Assembly: GCA_963728145.1 (NCBI GenBank)
Contig: CAVSJA010000007.1
Location: forward strand, 682,001 to 746,000
DNA length: 64,000 nt
DNA from: CAVSJA01 sp963728145
GTDB taxonomy: Bacteria > Bacteroidota > Bacteroidia > Chitinophagales > Chitinophagaceae
Reading direction: 5' to 3'
Shown piece by piece: positions 56,450 through 64,000 of this stretch. A program made the position numbers and the translations under genes. Within the stretch, counting starts at the first letter, position 1, and each line of letters opens with the position of its first letter. The notes beneath the pieces were generated by a model. It made no database searches. It worked only from the letters and a program-made list of their open reading frames with translations, and was not told where the DNA came from.

Positions 56450-57397
56450 ATGCAAGCTGTCAAGAACTACCTCAGCCTGATCAAATTTTCCCATACGATT
56501 TTTGCGATGCCCTTTGCGATGATTGGATTCTGTTTAGGATTGGCATGGTAGATGGTGTAGGAGTATGGACTCTTAGCTGGAGTACCTACAGGCTCAGGAT
56601 TTGGTCTGACCCAATAGTAAGCATCAGTATTGGTGAAATTGGTTGCTTAGGTGTTCTTGTGTATGGTCTTTGCCACGAAGCGCAGCAATGTCCTTTAACC
56701 GCTATCTCGACCGGCAGTTTGATGCGAAAAATCCAAGGACAGCAATCAGGGAAATTCCTGCAGGAATTATTTCAGCCAATAGTGCATTACTCTTTACTAT
56801 CGTTTGCAGTTTGCTGTTTATTGTTTGTCTGTTATTTCATTAATCCGTTTGCTTTTATCTTTCACCGGTGGCATTATTGGTTGTGCTTGGCTATAGTTAT
56901 ACAAAAAGATTTACACCTCTTTGCCATTTGATATTCTGGGTTGGGATTATCACTGGCACCAATTGGTGCTTATCTGGCCGTAACAGGTCAGTTTGATTTG
57001 TTACCAATTCTTTTTTCATTGACGGTATTGTTTTGGGTAAGTGGGTTTGATATTATTTATGCCTTGCAGGATGAGGAATTCGATCGTTCACAAAAGCTAT
57101 ATTCTATACCGGCTGCTTTAGGCAAAGTAAAGCGTTTGATGATTTCCGAAGATTTCTACACGTCTTAAGTTTTATTTGCGTATTGATTGCTGGAATCTAG
57201 TATGATTTGGATTGTAGTATTGGATTGGTGTAGCTGTTTTTGGCGGTATGCTGTATTACCAACATTCCATTGTCAAGCCAAATGATCTCAAAAGAGTGAA
57301 TCTTGCTTTTATGACGGCGAATGGAATTGCAAGTGTCATTTTTGCTTTGTTTGTCATCACCGATATTTTCATTAACAAATCTATAATGGGAGGGTAG
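56450..57397 (+). CDS. UbiA-family prenyltransferase (frameshifts)
   Basis: ATG 56450 gives MQAVKNYLSLIKFSHTIFAMPFAMIGF. Both Asp-rich motifs are seen: SFNRYLDRQFDAKNPRT and YALQDEEFDRSQKLYS. Helices such as LAPIGAYLAVTGQF and a C-terminus VITDIFINKSIMGG follow. At least six indels interrupt it: a missing base at Phe near 56856, and doubled bases such as GCCA for Ala at 56672-56675. It most likely prenylates 4-hydroxybenzoate or dihydroxynaphthoate in quinone synthesis. The stretch 56550-56640 is too garbled to read. Confidence 0.82.
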
Positions 57398-57413
57398 CTA
57401 TTTTACGGACATT

Positions 57414-57821
57414 ATGAGAATACTCGCACTTGACTATGGCCTTAAACGAACCGGAATAGCCGTCACCGATCCATTAAAGATCATTGCCACCGGGCTAACC
57501 ACTGTGGATACACCGAAATTATTTTCTTTTTTGAAAGATTATTTCACGAAAGAACAGGTTGAATTGATCCTGATCGGTGAGCCAAAAAACCTTGATGATT
57601 CAGATACGCATGCATCCGGGCCGGTAAGGAAAGCTATCGAAAAGTTAAAAAAGGAATTCCCCAATATTCCAATTAAGACGGTGGATGAGCGATATACTTC
57701 AAAGATGGCCACGCGGGCAATGATCGATATGGGAATGAAGAAAAAACAAAGGCAGGATAAGCGGCTTGTTGATGAAATAGCAGCCACAATTATGCTACAG
57801 GACTACCTTAATACATTTTAG
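57414..57821 (+). CDS. ruvX: Putative pre-16S rRNA nuclease / Holliday junction resolvase YqgF
   Basis: 135 residues. RNase H-fold acidic sites are in ILALDYGLKRTGIAVTD, IGEPKNLDDSD, TVDERYTS and DEIAATIMLQDYL. Normal length for YqgF/RuvX, which trims the 5' end of 16S rRNA. It is followed by two small C/G-rich hairpins. Confidence 0.95.
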   Translation: MRILALDYGLKRTGIAVTDPLKIIATGLTTVDTPKLFSFLKDYFTKEQVELILIGEPKNLDDSDTHASGPVRKAIEKLKKEFPNIPIKTVDERYTSKMATRAMIDMGMKKKQRQDKRLVDEIAATIMLQDYLNTF

Positions 57822-57822
57822 T

Positions 57823-57861
57823 CCCCGCTTTCGCGGGGATTAGTCCCCGACTTGATCGGGG
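57823..57861 (+). terminator. Double hairpin after ruvX
   Basis: CCCCGCTTTCGCGGGG (57823-57838) and CCCCGACTTGATCGGGG (57845-57861). A third similar hairpin lies at 57960-57976, followed by four TAAAATC words (57978-58005). No T tract, so the role as terminator is uncertain. A TATCTTTG box sits at 57894-57901, about 130 bases before def. Confidence 0.5.
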
Positions 57862-58030
57862 AGCAGATTTCCTCGCATTTGAAGGTCATCATTTATCTTT
57901 GCAAGCTTAAGTTCTGGAAGGATTTTAGGTGAGGAACTCCAATCTGGTCAGGGACTGATCCCCGACCAGATCGGGGCTAAAATCTAAAATCTAAAATCTA
58001 AAATATCAAATATCAAATTTGAAATAGCTT

Positions 58031-58609
58031 ATGGTTTTGCCTATTGTCGCATATGGCGCGCCTATCTTAAGAGTAATGTGTAAGGACATCGATCAGGATT
58101 ATCCTGATCTGAAAAAGCTTATTGATGATATGTGGGAAACCATGTATGCCAGTAATGGGGTGGGTATTGCCGCACCGCAGGTAAACCGCGACATAAGACT
58201 ATTCCTGATCGATAGCACGCAGGTTTTTGCGGGGCAGGAAGATGATGAAAAGGGCAAGTATCCCGATGAGCCGGGTACCAAGCAGGTATTCATCAATGCA
58301 CATCTGAGGGAATTGGACGGTGATGAATGGATGTACAATGAAGGTTGTCTTAGCATTCCGAAAATAAGAGAAGATATTGCCCGGGAAGAAATTATTACAC
58401 TTGAGTATTTGGATGAAAATTTCCAACCGCATATCAAAACTTTTAATGGTATAACTGCTAGGATAATTCAGCATGAATATGATCATATCGAAGGAAAACT
58501 CTTTATTGATCATATGAAACCATTGAAAAGGAAATTACTAAAAGGCAAATTGGACGATATTTCGAAAGGGAAGGTTAAAGTGGATTATAAAATGGTATTC
58601 GCGAAATGA
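58031..58609 (+). CDS. def: Peptide deformylase
   Basis: 192 residues. Motifs are GVGIAAPQV, EGCLSIP (metal Cys) and IQHEYDHIEGKLFIDH (two metal His and catalytic Glu). It removes the formyl group from nascent proteins, before methionine aminopeptidase acts. The stop lies inside the first word of the following repeat element. Confidence 0.97.
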   Translation: MVLPIVAYGAPILRVMCKDIDQDYPDLKKLIDDMWETMYASNGVGIAAPQVNRDIRLFLIDSTQVFAGQEDDEKGKYPDEPGTKQVFINAHLRELDGDEWMYNEGCLSIPKIREDIAREEIITLEYLDENFQPHIKTFNGITARIIQHEYDHIEGKLFIDHMKPLKRKLLKGKLDDISKGKVKVDYKMVFAK

Positions 58610-58734
58610 TTGTTTGATTGTTATATTGGTTGATTGTTGGGCTTAATTCTTTATTAGATCACAACAATCAAAAACTAAGGCGCGTACCAACTAATAAACC
58701 CAACCATCAAACAATCAAACCATCAAGCAATCAT
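58606..58734. repeat. GATTGTTGGG word-repeat inverted element, copy 2
   Basis: Left arm 58606-58645 and right arm 58685-58734. The arms carry GATTGTT words and AACAATC/AACCATC words, and the loop has GATCACAAC. The order of the parts, including TACCAACTAAT at the right arm start, matches 45011-45129. Confidence 0.85.
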
Positions 58735-58773
58735 AATCTCAACCGTAGACTACTGCTTCCAACGAAGCACGCA

Positions 58774-59715
58774 ATGAATAGAATAATTATATTTCTTCTT
58801 AGCTGTTTTATACTAACCCCTGTTATTCTTCACGCACAGCAGGATTCAACTGCAGTATTTGGAAAGAATGTGGTTACACTGAGGGAAGTGGTTGTGCGTA
58901 ATAACCTGAATGTGGCTGCATTTATTGAGCGTGTGAAGAACGATACAACATTTTACAAAGCTTTTAGAAACCTGAAGGTATTGGGCTATACTTCACTCAA
59001 TGATGTACAGATTTTTGATAAGAAGAATAATGTGAAGGCATCATTGAAGAGTCGCACCAAACAAGAAACTTCCCGTGGTTGTCGATGGATGAAGGTGTTG
59101 GAAGAAAGCAGCACGGGAAATTTTTTCGATCGCGAGCACAATTACAATTACTATACGGCTGAAATGTATGCCGGATTGTTCTTTGCTAATGATACCATTT
59201 GCGGAGAAACAAATATCGTGGGGAATTCAGAGTTCAATACAAGGGGCAAAAGCGGTATGGCAAAGCATAAGGAGCAATTGAAAATGCTTTTCTTCAATCC
59301 TGGTAAAAAGATACCGGGACTTCCATTTATCGGTAATAAGATCGCTTTGTTTGATGATGATGTTGCTAAACTGTACGATTTCGTGATCGATATGGAGCAG
59401 TATAAAGGAGAGTTGTGCTATGTGTTCAGCATCACTGTAAGGAATGACTTAAGTGAGTCAGAGAAGGATGAAATAGTTATCAATCAGATGACAACCTGGT
59501 TCCGCATAGATGATTGGGAGATACTCGGACGAAATTATGACCTGAGTTACGATGCAGGCGTCTATGATTTTGATGTGCAGATGGAAGTGGAAATGACGAA
59601 ATTTAAAGACTATACAGTGCCTTCCTTGCTACGCTATAATGGAAACTGGGACGTCGCTTTTAAAAAAAGAGAAAAGTCCATCTTTACCGCAACACTATTC
59701 GACTTCACTGACTGA
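58774..59715 (+). CDS. Exported protein of unknown function
   Basis: I choose ATG 58774, which gives a good signal peptide (MNRIIIFLLSCFILTPVILHAQ). The longer frame upstream translates the repeat element. 313 residues. Beta-rich body with an internal AALF-type turn, TTFYKAFRNLKVLGYTS, and repeated aromatic/acidic strands. I do not recognise the domain, but similar secreted proteins of this length are common in Bacteroidota. Its stop codon ab uts that of the convergent rluD gene with no base between. Confidence 0.65.
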   Translation: MNRIIIFLLSCFILTPVILHAQQDSTAVFGKNVVTLREVVVRNNLNVAAFIERVKNDTTFYKAFRNLKVLGYTSLNDVQIFDKKNNVKASLKSRTKQETSRGCRWMKVLEESSTGNFFDREHNYNYYTAEMYAGLFFANDTICGETNIVGNSEFNTRGKSGMAKHKEQLKMLFFNPGKKIPGLPFIGNKIALFDDDVAKLYDFVIDMEQYKGELCYVFSITVRNDLSESEKDEIVINQMTTWFRIDDWEILGRNYDLSYDAGVYDFDVQMEVEMTKFKDYTVPSLLRYNGNWDVAFKKREKSIFTATLFDFTD

Positions 59716-60786
59716 TCAATTGTGATTAATCCTCGTGCGGGTATAATTTCGCCATTTTTCTATCAACGCAGTCATATCTTCCGGGATCCTGCTGTCGAAA
59801 AGAACAGGCTGCCGGGATCGTGGATGTTTGAATCCGATCGTCTTTGCGTGTAACGCATGCCTTGGACAAATTGCAAAACAGTTATCTACGAACTGCTTGT
59901 ATTTACTGAATACCGTTCCTTTTACGATCTTATCTCCCCCATATAATTCATCATTGAAGAGGGGATGGCCCATATGCTTCATGTGAACGCGGATCTGGTG
60001 CGTACGACCGGTCTCAAGTTCACATTGTATCAGCGTCACATAACCGAAACGCTCCAGTACCTTATAATGCGTCACTGCATCTTTACCATATTCTCCTTCC
60101 GGATAGGCATCAAAGATTTTGCGAAAACGTTTATGACGGCCAACATGGGCGACAACAGTTCCGCTTTCGTTGGACACATCACCCCATACCAGGGCGATAT
60201 AGTGACGATGAACGGTATGATCAAAAAATTCCTTGGCCAGGCTACTCACGGCTTTTTCTGTTTTTGCGAGGACCATCAATCCGCTGGTATTTTTATCAAT
60301 CCGGTGTACTAATCCGAATCGGGGTAATTGATCTTCGGTAAGCGTGCTGTTTTGTTGTAAGAGGTGATATGCTACACCGTTGATCAAAGTTCCTGATGGA
60401 TTCCCACTCGCGGGGTGTACAACCAGTCCAACAGGCTTATTGATGATCAGGATATCATCATCTTCAAATACGATATTGAGTGGAATATTTTCAGGAATGA
60501 TCTCTTCTCCCTGTACTTCCTTGTCCGAATAAACGATGATCTCTTCTCCGGGTTTGATGCGGTGATTTGGTTGCACATGTTTGCCATTGATCAATACCCT
60601 GCCCGCCTCGATGGCCATTTGTACCTTATTCCTCGAAGCGCTTTCAATTCTTGCTACAAGAAACTTATCGAGGCGCATCGGCTCCTGGCCCTTGTCAACT
60701 TTGATGGAAAATCTCTCATAGAGTTCCTCCGATCCCTCCGCCGATTCATCTGGTTCGAATCCGTTTTCCGGGTCCTTCTTTGACAT
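59716..60786 (-). CDS. rluD: RluD-type ribosomal large subunit pseudouridine synthase
   Basis: Start chosen at ATG 60786 (MSKKDPENGFEPDE) because a TATCTTTA box lies 15 bases upstream and the longer frame runs into the repeat array. 356 residues. S4 domain: RLDKFLVARIESASRNKVQMA. Catalytic domain: FGLVHRIDKNTSGLMVLAKT with the active Asp in HRID, and TGRTHQIRVHMKHMGHPLFND (in parts). It modifies uridines in 23S rRNA. Confidence 0.93.
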   Translation of the reverse strand: MSKKDPENGFEPDESAEGSEELYERFSIKVDKGQEPMRLDKFLVARIESASRNKVQMAIEAGRVLINGKHVQPNHRIKPGEEIIVYSDKEVQGEEIIPENIPLNIVFEDDDILIINKPVGLVVHPASGNPSGTLINGVAYHLLQQNSTLTEDQLPRFGLVHRIDKNTSGLMVLAKTEKAVSSLAKEFFDHTVHRHYIALVWGDVSNESGTVVAHVGRHKRFRKIFDAYPEGEYGKDAVTHYKVLERFGYVTLIQCELETGRTHQIRVHMKHMGHPLFNDELYGGDKIVKGTVFSKYKQFVDNCFAICPRHALHAKTIGFKHPRSRQPVLFDSRIPEDMTALIEKWRNYTRTRINHN

Positions 60787-60801
60787 GAGACTTGTTTGGG
60801 G

Positions 60802-60809
60802 TAAAGATA
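60802..60809 (-). promoter_or_regulatory. -7 box of rluD
   Basis: TAAAGATA on the plus strand, read as TATCTTTA on the minus strand, 15 bases before the chosen ATG. Confidence 0.6.
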
Positions 60810-60818
60810 GGGCGATTT

Positions 60819-60984
60819 GAACAGAAGAACAGAGGAACGGAAGAACAGAAGAACAGAAGAACAGAAGAACAGAAAGATATAACTTGTAATAATTAGTAAA
60901 TGATCCGACAGTTCCACTAGGTCCGATTGTCAATTCTACTGTTCTACTGTTCTACTGTTCTGCTGTTCATCTGTTCTTCTGTTC
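60819..60984. repeat. GAACAG word-repeat inverted spacer, copy between rluD and lipB
   Basis: Left arm 60819-60875 (about seven GAACAGAA/GAACAGAG/GAACGGAA words). Right arm 60937-60984 (about six CTGTTC words). Loop of about 60 bases. It lies between divergent genes; the right arm ends two bases before the lipB -33 TTG. Confidence 0.85.
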
Positions 60985-60986
60985 AA

Positions 60987-61016
60987 TTGGGATTATGATC
61001 TCGTTTCGTAAATTTG
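60987..61016 (+). promoter_or_regulatory. Promoter of lipB
   Basis: TTG at 60987-60989, a 19-base spacer, TAAATTTG at 61009-61016. The TTG start codon of lipB is only four bases downstream. Confidence 0.65.
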
Positions 61017-61020
61017 GGTC

Positions 61021-61758
61021 TTGAGACAAAACCTAATTTTCCGCGACCTTGGCAATTGCGATTATCAGAGTGCATGGGATTACCAGGAAAAACTTCTGCA
61101 GGAAAATGTTCGTGCAAAGGCGGGCTTAAAGCAGGCCCAGTCTGCAAATGGGGAATTGGCTGAAGATGAAGAACTCTCAACCCGGCATTACCTGCTTTTT
61201 GTAGAGCATCCTCCCGTATATACGCTGGGAAAGAGTGGTAAGGAAGAAAATTTATTGCTTAATGAAGAAGCCAGGGTAAGCAAGGATATCCAGTATTTCA
61301 AAATAAACAGGGGAGGAGATATCACTTACCATGGACCTGGTCAACTGGTGGGTTATCCAATTCTCGATCTTGAAAAACTCTACACTGATATTGGTAAGTA
61401 TCTGCGCAATCTCGAAGAAGTAATAATAAAGACGCTCGCCTTCTATGGACTTGAAGGAAAAAGATCAAAAGGTGAGACAGGGGTTTGGTTAGATCCTGAG
61501 GTTTTAGGAAAGGAAAGAAAGATTTGTGCAATGGGTGTTCGTTGCAGCCGGTGGATCACCATGCATGGCTTCGCATTAAATGTCAATACCGACTTAAGTT
61601 ACTTCAATCATATTATTCCCTGCGGCATCGCTAATAAGCAGGTTACTTCACTTGAAAAGGAATTAGGAAGAAAACTTGATTTGCAGGAAGTGAAGGATAA
61701 GTTGAAAGCTGCTTTTGAAGAAGTTTTTGAGATGAAGATAGTGAATGGTGAATGGTGA
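61021..61758 (+). CDS. lipB: Octanoyl-[ACP]:protein N-octanoyltransferase
   Basis: Begins with TTG at 61021: NLIFRDLGNCDYQSAWDYQ aligns with the family N-terminus, and no ATG lies near. 245 residues. LipB motifs are INRGGDITYHGPGQLVGYPI, TGVWLDPE, the catalytic Lys in RKICAMGV and the catalytic Cys in IIPCGIANKQVTSLEKELG. It transfers octanoate to lipoyl domains. The last codons (MKIVNGEW) are part of the GTGAATG array that follows. Confidence 0.93.
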   Translation: MRQNLIFRDLGNCDYQSAWDYQEKLLQENVRAKAGLKQAQSANGELAEDEELSTRHYLLFVEHPPVYTLGKSGKEENLLLNEEARVSKDIQYFKINRGGDITYHGPGQLVGYPILDLEKLYTDIGKYLRNLEEVIIKTLAFYGLEGKRSKGETGVWLDPEVLGKERKICAMGVRCSRWITMHGFALNVNTDLSYFNHIIPCGIANKQVTSLEKELGRKLDLQEVKDKLKAAFEEVFEMKIVNGEW

Positions 61759-61832
61759 ATGGTGAATGGGCAAGAGGCAAAGGGGAACACGCAATTTATC
61801 AACTATTCACCATTCACCATTGACCATTGACC
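61738..61832. repeat. GTGAATG word-repeat inverted spacer
   Basis: Left arm 61738-61779 (four GTGAATG words and GGCAAGAGG). Right arm 61803-61832 (ATTCACC and ATTGACC words). It starts inside the lipB 3' end and stops at the next gene's stop codon at 61833. Confidence 0.8.
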
Positions 61833-62762
61833 TCAAAAATCTTTGGGAATAAAGAATTTATTCTTCTCCTTCAACTTTCCATCTTCATACAATTCAAAAC
61901 GGAACCAGCCGGAGCGAAGAAAATTGGCTTTATCCAGCACTAAGGATGCTTCTTTGATTTGTTTTACTTCGAAGAGCGGTGAATTATCTTCTTCAAAGAA
62001 TTTGATAGAATAGGATTTGACCATTGCATCGGGAAGCACGATGGAAATATTTCCATCTTTAGAAGTGTATACGAATATGCTCGGTTTGTACACTTCTTTC
62101 GGAACAAATGGCTTTATAAGAATTGTATCGATATTCTTGAATACGAGAGTATCTTTTGTTTTGTACACCAATGAATCCCTGAAAGCCTTGAAATTATTTT
62201 CTGATACGGTGAAGAGAATGGTGTCTCTTTTCTTTATAGTAAACAGTTTTTCAGGTTTGACTTCTTCAACTGGTTTTTCTTCTTCCTTCTGAATACCCTG
62301 GAGGGTTTCTTTCAATTCCTGCCGGTCTTTTTCATTCAGGGTTGGCGATATCTGAACCTGTTTGTTTTGAACCGGGGGCTTAACTGGCGTCTGAACCACC
62401 TGTTTTGATGTATCCCATTTTGGACGTGTAGATTTCGTAAAGAGGTATTTGCCGCTGTCCAAAATGATGAAGAGGCGATAAAACATAAAATTCGACGGAG
62501 CTTTTGTATCGACAAATCCGTTCTGGGGGATGGATGGATCGGGAACCGTGAGGATTGTCTTAAAATTGCGGGTGCTGTCAAGCGAGCGCTGGATACTGAT
62601 CTGGCTCACTTTGGGGTATTCATTAAACCATCCGATTATGATCTTGTTATTTCCACGGGTTGAGGCAGAAAATTTCGGTAGCGTATCCTGCCCCGATGCC
62701 TGGTTCATCACCAATACCAATATTACTAAAACCCGGAGCCTTCCCATGCCAGTATAACGCAT
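61833..62762 (-). CDS. Exported protein of unknown function
   Basis: 309 residues with a signal peptide. Another in-frame ATG at 62747 (MGRLRVLVILV) would give a tighter leader. The N-terminal third resembles a fibronectin-like fold (ISIQRSLDSTRNFKTIL, FMFYRLFIILDSGKYLF). The middle is Lys/Glu/Gln-rich. The C-terminal part contains three repeats of TLVF/TILI-type strands and IFVYTSKDGNISIVLPD. A TATATTTG box on the minus strand at 62788-62795 lies 25 bases upstream of the longer start. No function is recognised. Confidence 0.65.
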   Translation of the reverse strand: MRYTGMGRLRVLVILVLVMNQASGQDTLPKFSASTRGNNKIIIGWFNEYPKVSQISIQRSLDSTRNFKTILTVPDPSIPQNGFVDTKAPSNFMFYRLFIILDSGKYLFTKSTRPKWDTSKQVVQTPVKPPVQNKQVQISPTLNEKDRQELKETLQGIQKEEEKPVEEVKPEKLFTIKKRDTILFTVSENNFKAFRDSLVYKTKDTLVFKNIDTILIKPFVPKEVYKPSIFVYTSKDGNISIVLPDAMVKSYSIKFFEEDNSPLFEVKQIKEASLVLDKANFLRSGWFRFELYEDGKLKEKNKFFIPKDF

Positions 62763-62809
62763 TACTTAGACCTCTATTTTGGATGTGCAAATATAAGGCC
62801 TACAATTTT

Positions 62810-63739
62810 TTATCCTTCAAATTCAAGGGTTTTAACAGGCAATGAGCGGTTGCCTTGTAATCCACCACTGTGGATAACCAGCACACGGCTTTGTGAAGAG
62901 AAAAAATCCTTTGCGGCGAGATCCCGGATCGCGAAAAACAGCTTGGCTGTATAGATAAAATCGGTTGGAATATCTGCTTCATTAAAAAGCTTATTCATAT
63001 ACTTGATCAGGGTGCCATCAGCCTTCCCAAATCCACCAAAATGATATTCATAAAAGACCCTGAAGTTTGTTTTATTAGAAAAAGATTCAACTGTCTTTTC
63101 GATCATGAGTGAATCAGGACTCGCTTTCAGACTGCATATGCCTAACACTTGTTGGTTAGGATTGCTGTTCTCCAGCAACCCTGTAAGAAATGTTCCAGTT
63201 CCCACTGCGCAGGCGAGATAATCATGATTTGCGAAATCGATGATCCTGGTCAATTCTTTTACCCCTTCGATGCCTGTGGACCCGTGGCCACCCATCGGTA
63301 TCCTTAAATAACCTGGATATTTCTTCAGCATTTGAGTTGATAAAACCTGTTCATCCCTGAATTGATCGCGCGGAATAAATTCCAATTGCATTCCCCAGGT
63401 TTCAAGATCTTTCAGCGTCGAAGAATATTCGGATGGCCTTTCACCTCTTATTGCTCCGACAGATGGAATGCCAAGTTCTTTGCAAGCAAATGCTAAAGCT
63501 GTTAAATGATTTGACCATGTACCTCCTGCAGAAATGATCCCAGTTTTATTTTCATTGATGGCACGGCTCAAATAATTTTTTAGTTTGAACCACTTATTCC
63601 CTGAGATCACCGGGTGGATCTTATCCAGTCGAAGAACTTTTACTGAAATTTTTTTTTCAGTGAAGATTTTGTCCTTCCACTCATCAATGGTTGCTTTTTC
63701 CAGATCGACCAGGGAATCTATGCTGGGTGGCTGCGGCAT
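62810..63739 (-). CDS. PLP-dependent deaminase / D-cysteine desulfhydrase family
   Basis: 309 residues. The PLP lysine lies in VISGNKWFKLKNYL, the cofactor-binding Asn in SAGGTWSNHLTALA, and phosphate-binding glycines in AVGTGTFLTGLL. The family uses 1-aminocyclopropane-1-carboxylate or D-cysteine; which one applies here cannot be told from the sequence. Cytosolic. Confidence 0.88.
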   Translation of the reverse strand: MPQPPSIDSLVDLEKATIDEWKDKIFTEKKISVKVLRLDKIHPVISGNKWFKLKNYLSRAINENKTGIISAGGTWSNHLTALAFACKELGIPSVGAIRGERPSEYSSTLKDLETWGMQLEFIPRDQFRDEQVLSTQMLKKYPGYLRIPMGGHGSTGIEGVKELTRIIDFANHDYLACAVGTGTFLTGLLENSNPNQQVLGICSLKASPDSLMIEKTVESFSNKTNFRVFYEYHFGGFGKADGTLIKYMNKLFNEADIPTDFIYTAKLFFAIRDLAAKDFFSSQSRVLVIHSGGLQGNRSLPVKTLEFEG

Positions 63740-63793
63740 TTCTTTTGATAGCTTAATTCTTTATTTTCGTGCCTGATTTTTAAAATTAAGCTA

Positions 63794-64000
63794 ATGAAAC
63801 CAACCCTGTTGATACTTGCTGCCGGTATGGCTTCGCGTTATGGCAGTATGAAACAGATCGAAGGATTTGGGCCCTCTGGTGAAACCATCATGGACTATTC
63901 CATTTATGATGCCATCAGAACGGGGTTTGGCAAAGTGGTCTTTATTATTCGCAAAGAATTTGTTGAAGATTTTAAAGAGCTCTATGAACCCAAATGGAAG
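63794..64000 (+). CDS. Nucleotidyltransferase-like protein, partial
   Basis: The window ends after 69 codons. MKPTLLILAAGMASRYGSMKQ carries the G-x-x-R-x-G-x-x-K signature of sugar-phosphate nucleotidyltransferases, with a short insertion before the Lys. The frame is open to the end. Divergent from the PLP enzyme; a TATTTTCG box lies about 22 bases upstream. Confidence 0.75.
   Translation, partial: MKPTLLILAAGMASRYGSMKQIEGFGPSGETIMDYSIYDAIRTGFGKVVFIIRKEFVEDFKELYEPKWK

Noticed and set aside
14478..57390. All insertions fall on codon boundaries as an independent biological signal
   Set aside because: A one-base insertion inside a codon can almost always be re-parsed to a boundary with another amino acid, so the boundary position alone proves nothing. 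The synonymy in two-fold codons is the useful part.

Overview
The window looks like a chromosomal piece of a Bacteroidota bacterium, most likely of the Chitinophagaceae type. Three things point there: type IX secretion C-terminal sorting domains on large exported proteins, many lipoproteins with the Bacteroidota style of lipobox, and repeated -7 promoter boxes of the form TAnnTTTG with almost no Shine-Dalgarno signals. No phage, plasmid, CRISPR or transposase gene is visible.

Layout. 1-2.5 kb: a subtilase cut by the left edge and an M57-like metallopeptidase. 2.7-4.9 kb: fusA with its own promoter box and terminator. 5-11 kb: a T9SS-exported propeller protein and two paralogous lipoproteins of unknown function. 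11-13.2 kb: dipeptidyl peptidase IV. 13.3-26.5 kb: the S10/spc ribosomal protein cluster in canonical order (rpsJ, rplC, rplD, rplW, rplB, rpsS, rplV, rpsC, rplP, rpmC, rpsQ, rplN, rplX, rplE, rpsN, rpsH, rplF, rplR, rpsE, rpmD, rplO, secY, map). It is separated from fusA by 8.5 kb and ends at map. 26.5-36.2 kb: lipid and RNA housekeeping genes (two PlsC-like acyltransferases, HI0933-type flavoprotein, PhoD-like phosphatase, rpsA, HAD phosphatase, thioesterase). 36.4-42.6 kb: dipeptide epimerase, proline dehydrogenase, a coiled-coil membrane protein, a secreted protein and an SMP-30 lipoprotein. 42.7 kb: tRNA-Val. 43.4-48.9 kb: thyA, folA, a methyltransferase and the three-gene transhydrogenase. 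49-64 kb: RNA methyltransferases, a LysM protein, a CHRD lipoprotein, mutS, a UbiA prenyltransferase, ruvX, def, rluD, lipB, a PLP enzyme and a partial nucleotidyltransferase.

Two window-wide patterns stand out. First, many intergenic spacers are built from short words (period 7-9 nt) repeated in direct array and followed by an array of the reverse-complement word. They often run from one gene's stop to the next gene's start. About seven word families recur at several loci.

Second, the most conserved genes (ribosomal proteins, secY, map, rpsA, mutS, pntB, folA, ubiA) are full of frameshifts, while long ORFs elsewhere are intact. When parsed by hand, most indels fall on the third base of a codon. 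The extra base usually gives a synonymous codon, and the deletions usually drop the third base. This is best explained as a consensus of two or more close strains in which both alleles, or neither, were written. I therefore annotate these genes as functional CDS with a broken frame in this text, not as pseudogenes.
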